From Alistipes finegoldii DSM 17242 (GTDB lineage Bacteria > Bacteroidota > Bacteroidia > Bacteroidales > Rikenellaceae), in the NCBI RefSeq assembly GCF_000265365.1, contig NC_018011.1, positions 2,497,501 through 2,561,500 on the forward strand: a DNA stretch of 64,000 nt, in the 5' to 3' direction. The notes below the pieces were generated by a model. The model was not told the origin of the DNA and searched no databases. It saw only the letters and a program-made list of their open reading frames with translations. A program made the translations under genes and the position numbers. Below are positions 8,295-16,578 of the stretch, one piece after another; position 1 is the first letter of the stretch, and every line of letters begins with the position of its first letter.

Positions 8295-8351
8295 GGGCCG
8301 GATTCGGAAAATTCGGGCGGCTTCATCAAGCGGTCTCCGGTATGAAAAGTA

Positions 8352-8384
8352 GATGCGCCACGGATTCCGTGGCGTATTTTTTTT
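8352..8384 (+). terminator. Rho-independent terminator after the sigma/DUF4252 operon
   Basis: ATGCGCCACGG and CCGTGGCGTAT pair around a three-base loop (one G-T pair) and are followed by eight T. It lies about 60 bases after the DUF4252 stop. Confidence 0.85.
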
Positions 8385-8551
8385 CTGTATACTGTGCCGG
8401 ATTTCGGCGTTGTATGGACGATGCTTGTTGCTGTCTGATGAGCGGCATTTGCTGCATGCGAATCCTGCGGAAGCCGGCGCGGCTTCTGCGTTTTTTTATT
8501 TTCGGAGCCGATCCCGTGCTGTTGCAGGGCCGGTGTCTGCGTCGTTGCGGA

Positions 8552-8587
8552 CGGAATCCCGGAGGCTACTCCGGGGATTTTTCATTC
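8552..8587 (+). terminator. Second hairpin with T tract
   Basis: AATCCCGGAG pairs with CTCCGGGGATT (one bulge) around a four-base loop and is followed by T. No plus-strand gene is evident between this and the terminator at 8352-8384, so it may be a back-up terminator or the 3' end of an unseen small RNA. It also lies at the 3' end of the minus-strand gene 8582-8800. Confidence 0.5.
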
Positions 8588-8800
8588 TCCGCCCGGATCG
8601 TATCGGTAGCCCTCCTCGTCGTAGACGGGGCGGTCGTTCTCCGCATCTTCGTGCGCCGCGTCCGGAATCCGGTCGTCGAGCGGGATTTCCGTCTCCAACA
8701 GCTCCTCGTCGATCAGATTTTCGTCGCGCTCGCCGCCTGCGAATCCGTTGTTCTCCGTGGAGATGACGGTGCGGTCGTTTGGAAATTCTACGATGTCCAT
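8582..8800 (-). CDS. Small acidic hypothetical protein
   Basis: From the ATG at 8800 (MDIVEFPNDRTVISTENNGF) this reads 72 residues, very rich in Asp and Glu (about 22 acidic residues) and with no signal peptide or membrane segment. The composition looks like a real soluble or disordered peptide rather than an antisense shadow. No family is recognised and there is no operon partner. It could also be spurious: the plus strand of the same stretch is open in other frames but gives Cys/Arg-rich nonsense. Confidence 0.45.
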   Translation of the reverse strand: MDIVEFPNDRTVISTENNGFAGGERDENLIDEELLETEIPLDDRIPDAAHEDAENDRPVYDEEGYRYDPGGE

Positions 8801-9040
8801 GTTTTTGCCGTTTTGGTTTTTCGCGTTTCGTCGCAAGAACGATACCGTTGTTGCGGAGCTGTGCGAAAGAAAAGTGGGGTCAGCCGTCGCTTCGGGTATT
8901 TGCCGGAACGTTCCGCGGCTGCGGCCGGAAAATAGTGCCCGGAGAACAGTGCCCGGAGCGCGCGGGGTGAATCACTGAGGAGTGTTGCCGGGGATGAAGG
9001 GGCGGGGGCATGATGCAAGCGTCTGCGTTCCGGGGCATGA

Positions 9041-9072
9041 AAAAGGGCGGGAATATGCTTCCCGCCCTTTTC
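9041..9072 (-). terminator. Terminator of the fumarate reductase operon
   Basis: AAAAGGGCGGGAA and TTCCCGCCCTTTT form a perfect 13-bp hairpin with a five-base loop. On the minus strand it ends in a T tract, 22 bases after the frdB stop. Confidence 0.85.
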
Positions 9073-9093
9073 CGGATTGTTCCGGCACTTTTA

Positions 9094-9837
9094 TTAGTCT
9101 TCGAACTTCGCGGAGAGGAACTCGCGGTTCAGGCGCGCGATGTGCGCGATCGAAATCGACTTGGGGCACTCGGCTTGGCAGGCACCCGTGTTGGTGCAGT
9201 TGCCGAAGCCCAGCTCGTCCATCTTGGCGACCATCGCCTTGGCGCGGCGTGCACCCTCCACACGGCCCTGCGGCAGTTTGGCGAGCGACGATACGCGGGC
9301 GGCGACGAAGAGCATCGCCGAACCGTTCTTGCAGGTTGCCGCGCAGGCGCCGCAGCCGATGCAGGCGGCAGCGTCCATCGACTCTTCGGCGTCGGCCTGC
9401 GCGATCGGAATCGCATTGGCGTCGGGCACCGAGTTGGTGCGTACCGAGATGAAGCCGCCGGCCTGAAGAATCTGGTCGTAAGCCGAGCGGTTCACGACGA
9501 GGTCCTTGATGACGGGGAACGCCGCCGAGCGCCACGGCTCGATGGTGATCGTTGCGCCGTCCTTGAACTTGCGCATGTAAATCTGGCAGGTGGTAGCGGC
9601 CTGACCGGGACCGTGGGCGTGACCGTCGATGTGCAGTGAGCACATGCCACAGATACCCTCGCGGCAGTCGTGGTCGAACGCTACGGGCTCCTTGCCCTCG
9701 TGGATAAGGTTGTTGTTCAAGATGTCGAGCATCTCAAGAAACGAGGTGTCTGCCGAGATGTTCTCGACTTTGTACGTCTCGAAGCCGCCCTTGGTCTTAG
9801 CGTCCTTTTGACGCCATATCTTTAATGTAAAATTCAT
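9094..9837 (-). CDS. frdB: Fumarate reductase / succinate dehydrogenase iron-sulfur subunit
   Basis: The 247-residue electron-transfer subunit carries electrons between the flavoprotein and the membrane cytochrome b. All three cluster sites are visible: CREGICGMCSLHIDG (2Fe-2S), CIGCGACAATC (4Fe-4S), and CTNTGACQAECPKSI (3Fe-4S with the following ligands). In anaerobic Bacteroidetes this complex runs mainly as a fumarate reductase, making succinate at the end of a short menaquinol respiratory chain. It is the third gene of an frdC-frdA-frdB operon, 36 bases after frdA, and is followed by a strong terminator. Confidence 0.97.
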   Translation of the reverse strand: MNFTLKIWRQKDAKTKGGFETYKVENISADTSFLEMLDILNNNLIHEGKEPVAFDHDCREGICGMCSLHIDGHAHGPGQAATTCQIYMRKFKDGATITIEPWRSAAFPVIKDLVVNRSAYDQILQAGGFISVRTNSVPDANAIPIAQADAEESMDAAACIGCGACAATCKNGSAMLFVAARVSSLAKLPQGRVEGARRAKAMVAKMDELGFGNCTNTGACQAECPKSISIAHIARLNREFLSAKFED

Positions 9838-9873
9838 AATTTCAAATTGTTATTAAAGTTTAACGTCAAAAGC

Positions 9874-11820
9874 TTAGTCTTTGTAGTTGCGCTGAGCGGG
9901 GTGTACGAATTCGAAGTTCAGCGGCTCTTTCGTCAGTTCGGGAGCGGCGTCCTCGCCCTTGTATTCCCAAACGGCGGCGTATACGAAGTTTTCGTCGTCA
10001 CGCTTGGCTTCGCCCTCTTCGGTCTGGTGTTCTACGCGGAAGTGACCGCCGCACGACTCCTCGCGGTTGAGTGCGTCGCGCGCCATCAGCTCGCCCAGTT
10101 CGAGGAAGTCGGCCAGACGCAGCGCCTTTTCGAGTTCCACGTTGAAATCCTTCTCCTGACCTACGACTTTCACGTCTTTCCAGAACTCCTTGCGCAGCGC
10201 CTGAATCTCGCTGATCGCCTTTTCGAGCGACTCCTTCGAGCGGGCCATGCCGACGTTCTCCCACATGATATGGCCGAGTTTCTTGTGAATGTCGTCCACC
10301 GACTGCTTGCCGCCGATCGACAGCAGCTTGGCGATCTTCTCCCTGACGCCCTTTTCCGCCTCGTCAAAAGCCTTGGTATCGGTCTTCACCTTCGGAGCCT
10401 GAATCTTGTGCGAGAGGTAGTCGCCGATGGTGTAGGGCAGTACGAAGTAGCCGTCGGCCAGACCCTGCATCAGGGCCGAAGCGCCGAGACGGTTCGCACC
10501 GTGGTCCGAGAAGTTGGCCTCGCCGATGGCATACAGGCCGGGGATGGTGGTCATCAGGTTGTAATCGACCCAGATGCCGCCCATGGTGTAGTGCACGGCG
10601 GGGAAGATCTGCATCGGCTGCTCGTAGGGGCTTACGTCGGTGATCTCCTCGTACATGTCGAACAGGTTGCCGTAACGTTTCTTGATGATCTCCTTGCCCA
10701 GACGCTCGATGGCGGTCTTGAAGTCGAGGAATACGGCCAGTCCGGTCTCGTTTACGCCGAAGCCTGCGTCGCAGCGCTCCTTGGCGGCACGCGATGCCAC
10801 GTCGCGCGGCACGAGGTTGCCGAAGGCCGGGTAGCGGCGCTCCAGATAGTAGTCGCGGTCCTCTTCGGCGATGTCCGACGGCTTCTTGGCGCCCGAACGC
10901 AGCGCCTTCACGTCTTCGAGTTTCTTGGGAACCCAGATGCGGCCGTCGTTGCGCAGCGACTCCGACATCAGCGTCAGTTTCGACTGCTGGTCGCCGTGAA
11001 CCGGGATGCAGGTGGGGTGGATCTGCGTGAAGCAGGGATTGGCGAAGCCTGCGCCCTTGCGGTAGCACTGGAATGCAGCCGAGCCGTTCGACGCCATGGC
11101 GTTGGTCGAGAGGAAGAATACGTTGCCGTATCCGCCCGTTGCGATCACGACGGCGTGTGCGCCGTGGCGCTCGATCTCACCGGTGACGAGGTTGCGGGCG
11201 ATGATGCCCTTGGCTTCGCCGTCCTCCACGACGATGTCGAGCATCTCGTGACGGGGATAGCTCTTCACCGTGCCGGCGGCGATCTCCTTGTTGAGTACCG
11301 AGTAGGCGCCCAGCAGGAGCTGCTGACCCGTCTGGCCGCGGGCGTAGAACGTACGCGAAACCTGCGCGCCGCCGAACGAACGGTTGGCCAGCAGGCCGCC
11401 GTATTCGCGGGCGAAAGGCACGCCCTGTCCCACGCACTGGTCGATGATCAGGTTGGCGACTTCGGCCATGCGGTAGACGTTGGCTTCGCGGGCGCGGTAG
11501 TCGCCGCCCTTGATCGTGTCGTAGAACAGACGGTATACCGAGTCGTTGTCGTTCTGGTAGTTCTTCGCGGCGTTGATACCGCCCTGCGCGGCGATCGAGT
11601 GCGCGCGGCGGGGCGAATCCTGAATGCAGAATACCTTTACGTTATATCCCAGTTCGCCGAGCGAAGCGGCTGCGGATGCACCGCCCAGACCCGTTCCGAC
11701 GATGATGATGTCGAGCTTGCGCTTGTTTGCGGGGCTTACGACCTTGATAGCTGCCTTATGGTTGCTCCACTTTTCTGCGAGAGCGCCGGCAGGAATTTTA
11801 GCATCTAATTTGAAAGCCAT
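9874..11820 (-). CDS. frdA: Fumarate reductase / succinate dehydrogenase flavoprotein subunit
   Basis: The 648-residue catalytic subunit carries covalent FAD and interconverts fumarate and succinate. The dinucleotide fold is IIVGTGLGGASAAASLGELGY. The FAD-attachment region reads RRAHSIAAQGGINAAKNY, the substrate region includes HPTCIPVHGDQQSKL and LVPRDVASRA, and the C-terminal FAD contact is ANRLGASALMQGLADGYF. The length fits the larger type found with diheme cytochrome b subunits. It lies between frdC (33-base gap) and frdB (36-base gap). Succinate made here is the substrate of the B12-dependent propionate route, which is relevant to the riboswitch-controlled exporter on the island. Confidence 0.97.
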   Translation of the reverse strand: MAFKLDAKIPAGALAEKWSNHKAAIKVVSPANKRKLDIIIVGTGLGGASAAASLGELGYNVKVFCIQDSPRRAHSIAAQGGINAAKNYQNDNDSVYRLFYDTIKGGDYRAREANVYRMAEVANLIIDQCVGQGVPFAREYGGLLANRSFGGAQVSRTFYARGQTGQQLLLGAYSVLNKEIAAGTVKSYPRHEMLDIVVEDGEAKGIIARNLVTGEIERHGAHAVVIATGGYGNVFFLSTNAMASNGSAAFQCYRKGAGFANPCFTQIHPTCIPVHGDQQSKLTLMSESLRNDGRIWVPKKLEDVKALRSGAKKPSDIAEEDRDYYLERRYPAFGNLVPRDVASRAAKERCDAGFGVNETGLAVFLDFKTAIERLGKEIIKKRYGNLFDMYEEITDVSPYEQPMQIFPAVHYTMGGIWVDYNLMTTIPGLYAIGEANFSDHGANRLGASALMQGLADGYFVLPYTIGDYLSHKIQAPKVKTDTKAFDEAEKGVREKIAKLLSIGGKQSVDDIHKKLGHIMWENVGMARSKESLEKAISEIQALRKEFWKDVKVVGQEKDFNVELEKALRLADFLELGELMARDALNREESCGGHFRVEHQTEEGEAKRDDENFVYAAVWEYKGEDAAPELTKEPLNFEFVHPAQRNYKD

Positions 11821-11853
11821 ATCTGTTGTGTGTTTATTGTTCTGGATAATCGG

Positions 11854-12558
11854 TTAGCAGGCGCCTGCGCAGCAGGGGCAGACACTCTTGATGAAGTAGA
11901 TCACCACGACGGCGGCGAAGCCGAGGAAGATGACCGTCGCCACGATGTTGGCGATGCACTTCAGGCGGGGATACCACGTGTCGTTGGCCCATCCCACGGT
12001 CTGGAACATCGACCATACGCCGTGCGTGAGGTGGAACCAGAGGGCGAAGAACCACACGAGGTAGATCACCACGTAATACCACTGCGAGAAGGTGTAGGCG
12101 ATCAGCGAAGCGCCGTCCGCCGGATGGAGTCCGAGCGAGTTCTCGTGGCCGCCCAATACCTCCACGAGCTGCATTTTAGCCCAGAAGTTGAAGAGGTGGA
12201 GCGCCAGACCGCCCAGAATGATGAAGCCCAGTACGAGCATGTTTTTCGACGCCCACGACACGCCCGGTTCGACTACCGTCACGGCGTAGCGCTGACTGCC
12301 GCGCGCCTTGAGGTTCTCCATGGTGAGGATGACCGCGTAGATGAAGTGCACGACGACGCCTGCCGCCAGCACTGCGGTGCCGGCCAGAGCGTACCAGTTG
12401 GCTCCGAGCAGCGCGCAGATCATGTTGTAAGCCTCAGGCGAGATGATCGCCACAATGTTCATGGACATGTGGAAGAGAATAAAGAGCACGAGGAAACACC
12501 CCGTTACGCTCATCACTAACTTCTTGCCCAGCGAGGAATTAGATAAAAAACAGCTCAT
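11854..12558 (-). CDS. frdC: Fumarate reductase / succinate dehydrogenase cytochrome b subunit
   Basis: The 234-residue membrane anchor has about five transmembrane helices and conserved His residues in the pattern of the B-type diheme subunits (LFHMSMN near the N terminus, VVHFIYAV, ALHLFNFWAKM, LWFHLTHGVWSMFQ). It passes electrons between menaquinol and FrdB. It is the first gene of the operon. A TATCTTTG -7 element lies about 50 bases upstream (12607-12614). Confidence 0.94.
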   Translation of the reverse strand: MSCFLSNSSLGKKLVMSVTGCFLVLFILFHMSMNIVAIISPEAYNMICALLGANWYALAGTAVLAAGVVVHFIYAVILTMENLKARGSQRYAVTVVEPGVSWASKNMLVLGFIILGGLALHLFNFWAKMQLVEVLGGHENSLGLHPADGASLIAYTFSQWYYVVIYLVWFFALWFHLTHGVWSMFQTVGWANDTWYPRLKCIANIVATVIFLGFAAVVVIYFIKSVCPCCAGAC

Positions 12559-12606
12559 AATGATTTAAATTTGTTTATATTTGTTAAAGTTTTGTGTTCC
12601 CGGACG

Positions 12607-12637
12607 CAAAGATAGCCATTGTTTGCAGAATAACAAT
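12607..12637 (-). promoter_or_regulatory. frdCAB promoter
   Basis: The minus strand shows ATTG (close to TTTG), 19 bases, then TATCTTTG, about 50 bases before the frdC ATG. The plus-strand gene at 12678 is divergent from this point. Confidence 0.65.
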
Positions 12638-12677
12638 AGAAACGGGCGGGAATTTTAGGCCGAAAAGGTGGGATTTT

Positions 12678-13214
12678 ATGACCAAGAAAGAACTGCGCGC
12701 TGCGATGAAAAAACGGAACCTCTCGCTCTCTTCCGAAGAGCGTGACGCGGCGTCGGAACGCATCTTCGGCCGGGTGGAGCGTCTGCCCGGATTTTCGGCG
12801 GCCCGCTGCGCGGCGTTTTTCTGCGCGCTGCCCGACGAGCCGCAGACCGGTGCCGCGCTGGCGCGGTGGAGCGCCGCGAAGCGCATCGTCGTGCCGCGGG
12901 TCGAGGGCGATGCGATGCGGTTTTACGACTATGCGCCCGGAGAACTTTGCCGGGGCGCTTTCGGAATCGCCGAGCCGTCGGTTGCGGAGCGGCCGTGCGA
13001 TCCGGCGGAAATCGACTTCATCGTCGTTCCGGGAGTGGCTTTTACCGCCGCCGGAGCGCGTATGGGCCGCGGCCGGGGATATTACGACAAATACCTGTCG
13101 CAGCCGGGTTTCCGGGGCGTGAAGGCCGGAGTCTGCTATGCGCATCAGCTGGTCGGGGAACTGCCCGTCGAGCCGCACGACGTTTTTATGGATTACGTTG
13201 TCACCAATGATTGA
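12678..13214 (+). CDS. 5-formyltetrahydrofolate cyclo-ligase
   Basis: About 178 residues from the ATG at 12678 (MTKKELRAAMKKRNLS). The enzyme uses ATP to convert 5-formyl-THF to 5,10-methenyl-THF, returning a storage folate to one-carbon metabolism. Family features are the N-terminal KxELR-xxxKRxxLS helix, RVEGDAMRFYDYAPGEL, the FGIAEP motif, and near the C terminus DFIVVPGVAFTAAGARMGRGRGYYDKYL, the ATP and folate site. It is divergent from frdC and 6 bases before the DUF169 gene. Confidence 0.94.
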   Translation: MTKKELRAAMKKRNLSLSSEERDAASERIFGRVERLPGFSAARCAAFFCALPDEPQTGAALARWSAAKRIVVPRVEGDAMRFYDYAPGELCRGAFGIAEPSVAERPCDPAEIDFIVVPGVAFTAAGARMGRGRGYYDKYLSQPGFRGVKAGVCYAHQLVGELPVEPHDVFMDYVVTND

Positions 13215-13220
13215 AGAGAT

Positions 13221-13937
13221 ATGGATGTGAAAGAATTTACCGCCGCCTACAGGGAGGCTTTCGGCGAACGGCCCGAACTGCCCCTGCTGTTCCGCTATAC
13301 GGACAGTCCGATGCGCCCGGTCGAAAAGGTCGGGGGCTGTTTCTTCAAGGCGCTGGCCGAAGCGCGCCGGGGGCTGCCCGTGAGTCTGAATGCCGGCAAT
13401 ATCGGCTGCGGGGGCGGGAAGTTCTACACGGGATTCAGCCCGATGCCCGAATTCGTTCCGCAGTTCGTGTCGCTCAAGGAGCGCTATAAGCGGACGCCCG
13501 AAATGGTGCTGGAGTTCATCGCCGCTCTCGACCTGCGTCCCGCGCCGAAGGCGTGGCTCGAATTCGTGCGGGCGGACGTTGCGGAGACGTTTGACGGAGC
13601 GGAGGGAGTCCTCTTTTTCGCGGCGCCCGATGCGCTGGCGGGACTGGTGACGTGGGCGACGTTCGACAACAATGCGGCGGACGCCGTGGCGTCGCCCTTC
13701 GGGTCGGGGTGCAGCTCGGTCGTGGCGCAGGCCGTGCAGGAGAACCGCAACGGCGGCAGGAGGTGTTTTCTGGGCCTTTTCGATCCGTCGGTACGCCCGT
13801 GGGTGGAACCGGATGTTTTGAGCTTCGTCGTTCCGATGTCCCGCTTTCGGGAGATGTGCGGCATGATGCGTGCAAGCTGTCTGTTCGATACGCATGCGTG
13901 GAGCAAAGTTCGCGAACGGATTAATAACGACAATTGA
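13221..13937 (+). CDS. DUF169 family protein
   Basis: The 238-residue soluble protein fits DUF169 by pattern: LPLLFRYTDSP, then CFFKALAEARRGLPVSLNAGNIGCGGGKFYTGF with clustered Cys and Gly, and a C-terminal SFVVPMSRFREMCG. The conserved Cys residues suggest metal or flavin/iron-sulfur binding, but no activity is established. It lies six bases after the cyclo-ligase and four bases before the patatin gene, so the three are probably one operon with no obvious shared pathway. Confidence 0.8.
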   Translation: MDVKEFTAAYREAFGERPELPLLFRYTDSPMRPVEKVGGCFFKALAEARRGLPVSLNAGNIGCGGGKFYTGFSPMPEFVPQFVSLKERYKRTPEMVLEFIAALDLRPAPKAWLEFVRADVAETFDGAEGVLFFAAPDALAGLVTWATFDNNAADAVASPFGSGCSSVVAQAVQENRNGGRRCFLGLFDPSVRPWVEPDVLSFVVPMSRFREMCGMMRASCLFDTHAWSKVRERINNDN

Positions 13938-13941
13938 TTTT

Positions 13942-14739
13942 ATGGAAAAAAGAAGAGCGGCGCTGGTGCTTGCCGGCGGCGGAGCGCGTGGAGTGGCCCA
14001 CATCGGGGCTATCGAGGAGTTGGAGAGTCAGGGATTCGAAGTGCATGCCGTGGCAGGCACTTCGATGGGGGCGCTGGTCGGCGGCATGTATGCTTCGGGA
14101 CACCTCGAAGCATTCAAGGAGTGGATGTATACGCTCGATAAATACAAGGTTTTCAGTCTGGTCGATTTTGCGCTGAGCACCGAAGGTCTCGTGAAGGGAA
14201 ACCGCGTGATCGGCGCCATGAAGGAGCTGGTGCCCGACGTGAAGATCGAACAGATGCCGCTGCCTTTTGCGGCGGTGGCGGCCGACCTGCTGACCGGGCG
14301 CGAGGTCGTGCTCGAACGGGGCGGGCTGTACGACGCCATCCGTGCTTCGATTTCGATTCCTTCGGTTTTCCGGCCCGTCCGCCGGGGCAACATGGTGCTG
14401 GTGGACGGCGGTACGGTCAATCCGCTTCCGCTGAACCGCGTTCGCCGCGAACCGGGCGATGTGCTGGTCGCCGTGGACGTGAGCGCGCCGTTTTCCGACG
14501 AGATGGCCGCGCGGGTCAGGTCCTCGCTGAATTATTATAAGGTGATTACCGCTTCGTCGGAGATCATGCAGCAGCATATCGCGCGTCTGATGTGCGAGAT
14601 CTACAAACCCGACCTGCTGATCGAGCTGCCGGCGGACCGTTTCGGAATCTTCGAATTCTACCGTGCGCGGGAGATCGTCGAAGCCGGCCGTCTGGCGGCA
14701 CGCGCCGCACTCGAACAGCACATGGTCGTCGCCGGATAG
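13942..14739 (+). CDS. Patatin-like phospholipase (RssA/YchK type)
   Basis: About 265 residues from the ATG at 13942 (MEKRRAALVLAGGGARG), four bases after the DUF169 stop. The catalytic features of patatin-like serine hydrolases are present: the oxyanion hole GGGARG, the nucleophile elbow GTSMG, and the Asp of the dyad in LVDGGTVNPLP. It has no signal peptide, so it acts on the cytoplasmic side of the membrane, probably on acyl esters or phospholipids. The true substrate is unknown. Confidence 0.92.
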   Translation: MEKRRAALVLAGGGARGVAHIGAIEELESQGFEVHAVAGTSMGALVGGMYASGHLEAFKEWMYTLDKYKVFSLVDFALSTEGLVKGNRVIGAMKELVPDVKIEQMPLPFAAVAADLLTGREVVLERGGLYDAIRASISIPSVFRPVRRGNMVLVDGGTVNPLPLNRVRREPGDVLVAVDVSAPFSDEMAARVRSSLNYYKVITASSEIMQQHIARLMCEIYKPDLLIELPADRFGIFEFYRAREIVEAGRLAARAALEQHMVVAG

Positions 14740-14764
14740 CGGATATCCTCTGCCGGAATGCAGG

Positions 14765-14950
14765 AAAAACCGGGCCGTTGTGGCATGATCTTTGTCTTGG
14801 GGAAGAAGAAAAGATTGCGACGGCCCGAATTTTGAAGAATTCAAAAGTAGTGACGCAACTTCACACAGATTTGAGGGCCGTCGCAATGGTTTTTATGACG
14901 CGGATATCTCCGGGGACGGACGCAGTTTTTGTCCTCCGGGGATTTTTATA
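14765..14950 (+). other. Multi-stem intergenic structure between convergent genes
   Basis: No gene is visible in the 447 bases between the patatin stop and the next gene. Three related arms occur: GGGCCGT (14774-14780), ATTGCGACGGCCC (14814-14826) and GGGCCGTCGCAAT (14875-14887). The middle arm pairs with the first through 7 bases or with the third through 13. Inner hairpins lie inside each pair (for example TTTTGAA-GAA-TTCAAAA). The third arm is followed by GGTTTTTA, and a further hairpin with T tract follows at 14906-14947. It could be a small RNA, a double terminator or a remnant of an inverted-repeat element. Confidence 0.5.
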
Positions 14951-15130
14951 GTACTCTGCACTACAAAGGTAAATAAAGTTTCTGGAATTGCAATGCCCTT
15001 GACCGAAAGTGGTATTCGTGCGCCTAAAATATGGAAACGGGCGGACTGTTTGGGCATCGGGGCTTGTTGTTTTCTCGTATATGGGCTGACTTTACGGCTT
15101 GTTTTGCCGGTTTTTTCCGCGGCTGTAAAT

Positions 15131-15164
15131 AAAAACGTTCCGGCCTTGCCGCCGGAACGTTTTC
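15131..15164 (-). terminator. Terminator downstream of the 15187 gene
   Basis: AAAACGTTCCGG and CCGGAACGTTTT form a perfect 12-bp stem with a short loop. The minus-strand copy ends in TTTTTATTT, 22 bases past the stop of the outer-membrane protein gene. Confidence 0.8.
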
Positions 15165-15186
15165 GTGTAATCCGTTTTATGCGTGA

Positions 15187-16565
15187 CTAACGTCTGTCCT
15201 TGCCGTAGACGTAGGCCGGGATGCGGTGGCTGCGTTTGCCGATCGGAACGCCGATGCCGAGCGTGACGTTCATGATGCTCTGTCTGACGGGTACGAACTG
15301 CGGCGTGTGTTTGGTTATCAGGACGTCCGTGCCGATGAAGAAGTTGATCCAGTTGGGGCAGAGGTTGAGTCCCAGCCCTACGGCGCCGCCGCGGTTGTCG
15401 ATCACCGAGTAGCTTCCGGTGAGCGTAAACCAGCGGATCGGGTGGAAATTGACCGATCCGGTGATGTTGTGAAAGGTCTTGTACTCCCAGAAACGGGCCG
15501 AATACAACAGGCCGATGCCGATTTTGTGGCGCCATACTTCGTATTCGAGTCCGGCGTTGATCGTTGCGCGCAGCATGCGCGACACGCTTTGGGGCGCTCC
15601 TTTGTGAAATTCCAGCACGTCGATGTCAAAATCGGGCGATTCGGTGCCGTCCTCCGTGACGTTGACGCCCGTGAACGAAAGCTCTTTCGACGAGAAGCCC
15701 GTAACGTTTTTCTTCTTGCTCCAGCCGATGAATCCCAGATCGTTTACGGCCAGCGACGCCTGCAGGTTGGGCAGGATGTCGTACGTGGCGCCCAGATCGA
15801 CGGCGAAGCCGTAGCCTGCGGGCGACGTGGGTTTGAAGTCGATGTCGTCCAGCTTGTAAACCTCCTCGCCGGCGTCGTTGCGCTTGGTCGTGACGTCGAG
15901 ACCGGCGGCGGTGATGTCGAGTCCGCCTGCGGCGTCGATCCGCCACTCCTCTTCTCCGTGCGTCACGTTGAATCGGGTGAAGTACATGCGGGCGCGGGCG
16001 GCTCCGACGAGGAATTTGCCGCGGACACCGATGTAAAGCCGGTCGTCGAGCAGCGGGAACGAGTAGCTGAAGGCCGCTTCGAGGTAGCTGTCGGCCGTGA
16101 GGCCGATGTTGTGGATGTCGCTGCCCGTGCCTTCCTTGAGGAATGCGAAGAGCGAGTAGGGCAGCGTAGCGTCGGCGGTCGCGCGGGCGTTGAGGTCGAA
16201 CGACCAGAAATTCTTGTGGTTGCGCGTGAAGGCGCCGAAGCCGATGAGGTTCACGCGGGTGTCGATGCCCAGCAGGTTGTCGGCATTGAGTCCCGAAAGC
16301 GCCTGTCTGGTCGAAACGGCTTCGTCGAGCAGCGTGACCAGTTTCCCGTTGCGGGGATAGAGCAGTTTGTCCACGGCCAGATTGCCGCTGGCGTTGATGT
16401 CGATGCCGCCCAGACCGGGAATGTTGACATAGCCGCGCAGCGGTGCGAAAGCCGGGTTGAATTGGCTGCGGAAGGTCGTTCCCTCCATGAAGTAAGCCGT
16501 CGGGTTCTGGGCGGCACGCCTGATGCCAGCAGCAGCGTTGCGAGAAAAACGTATATTCTTTTCAT
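15187..16565 (-). pseudogene. Outer-membrane barrel protein (DUF5723-like), frame shifted in the signal peptide
   Basis: The long frame (15187-16488) encodes a typical Bacteroidetes outer-membrane protein: RSQFNPAFAPLRGYVNIPGLGG, a series of amphipathic strands, and a lipid-facing C terminus. Its only in-frame ATG (MEGTTF) would leave no signal peptide. The signal peptide is present just upstream in another frame (MKRIYVFLATLLLAS, from 16565). The two join as a normal leader (AAQNPTAYFMEGTT) if one base is gained or lost near 16500-16530, next to a (CTG)3 run. This is either a real inactivating or phase-variable shift or a sequencing error. It follows the lipoprotein gene at 16579 by 13 bases. 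Confidence 0.75.
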
Positions 16566-16578
16566 GTATGGCGCCGGG

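Noticed and set aside
8342..8935. 197-codon Cys-rich plus-strand frame
   Set aside because: It runs through two terminator hairpins, has no domain, and is probably random open frame.
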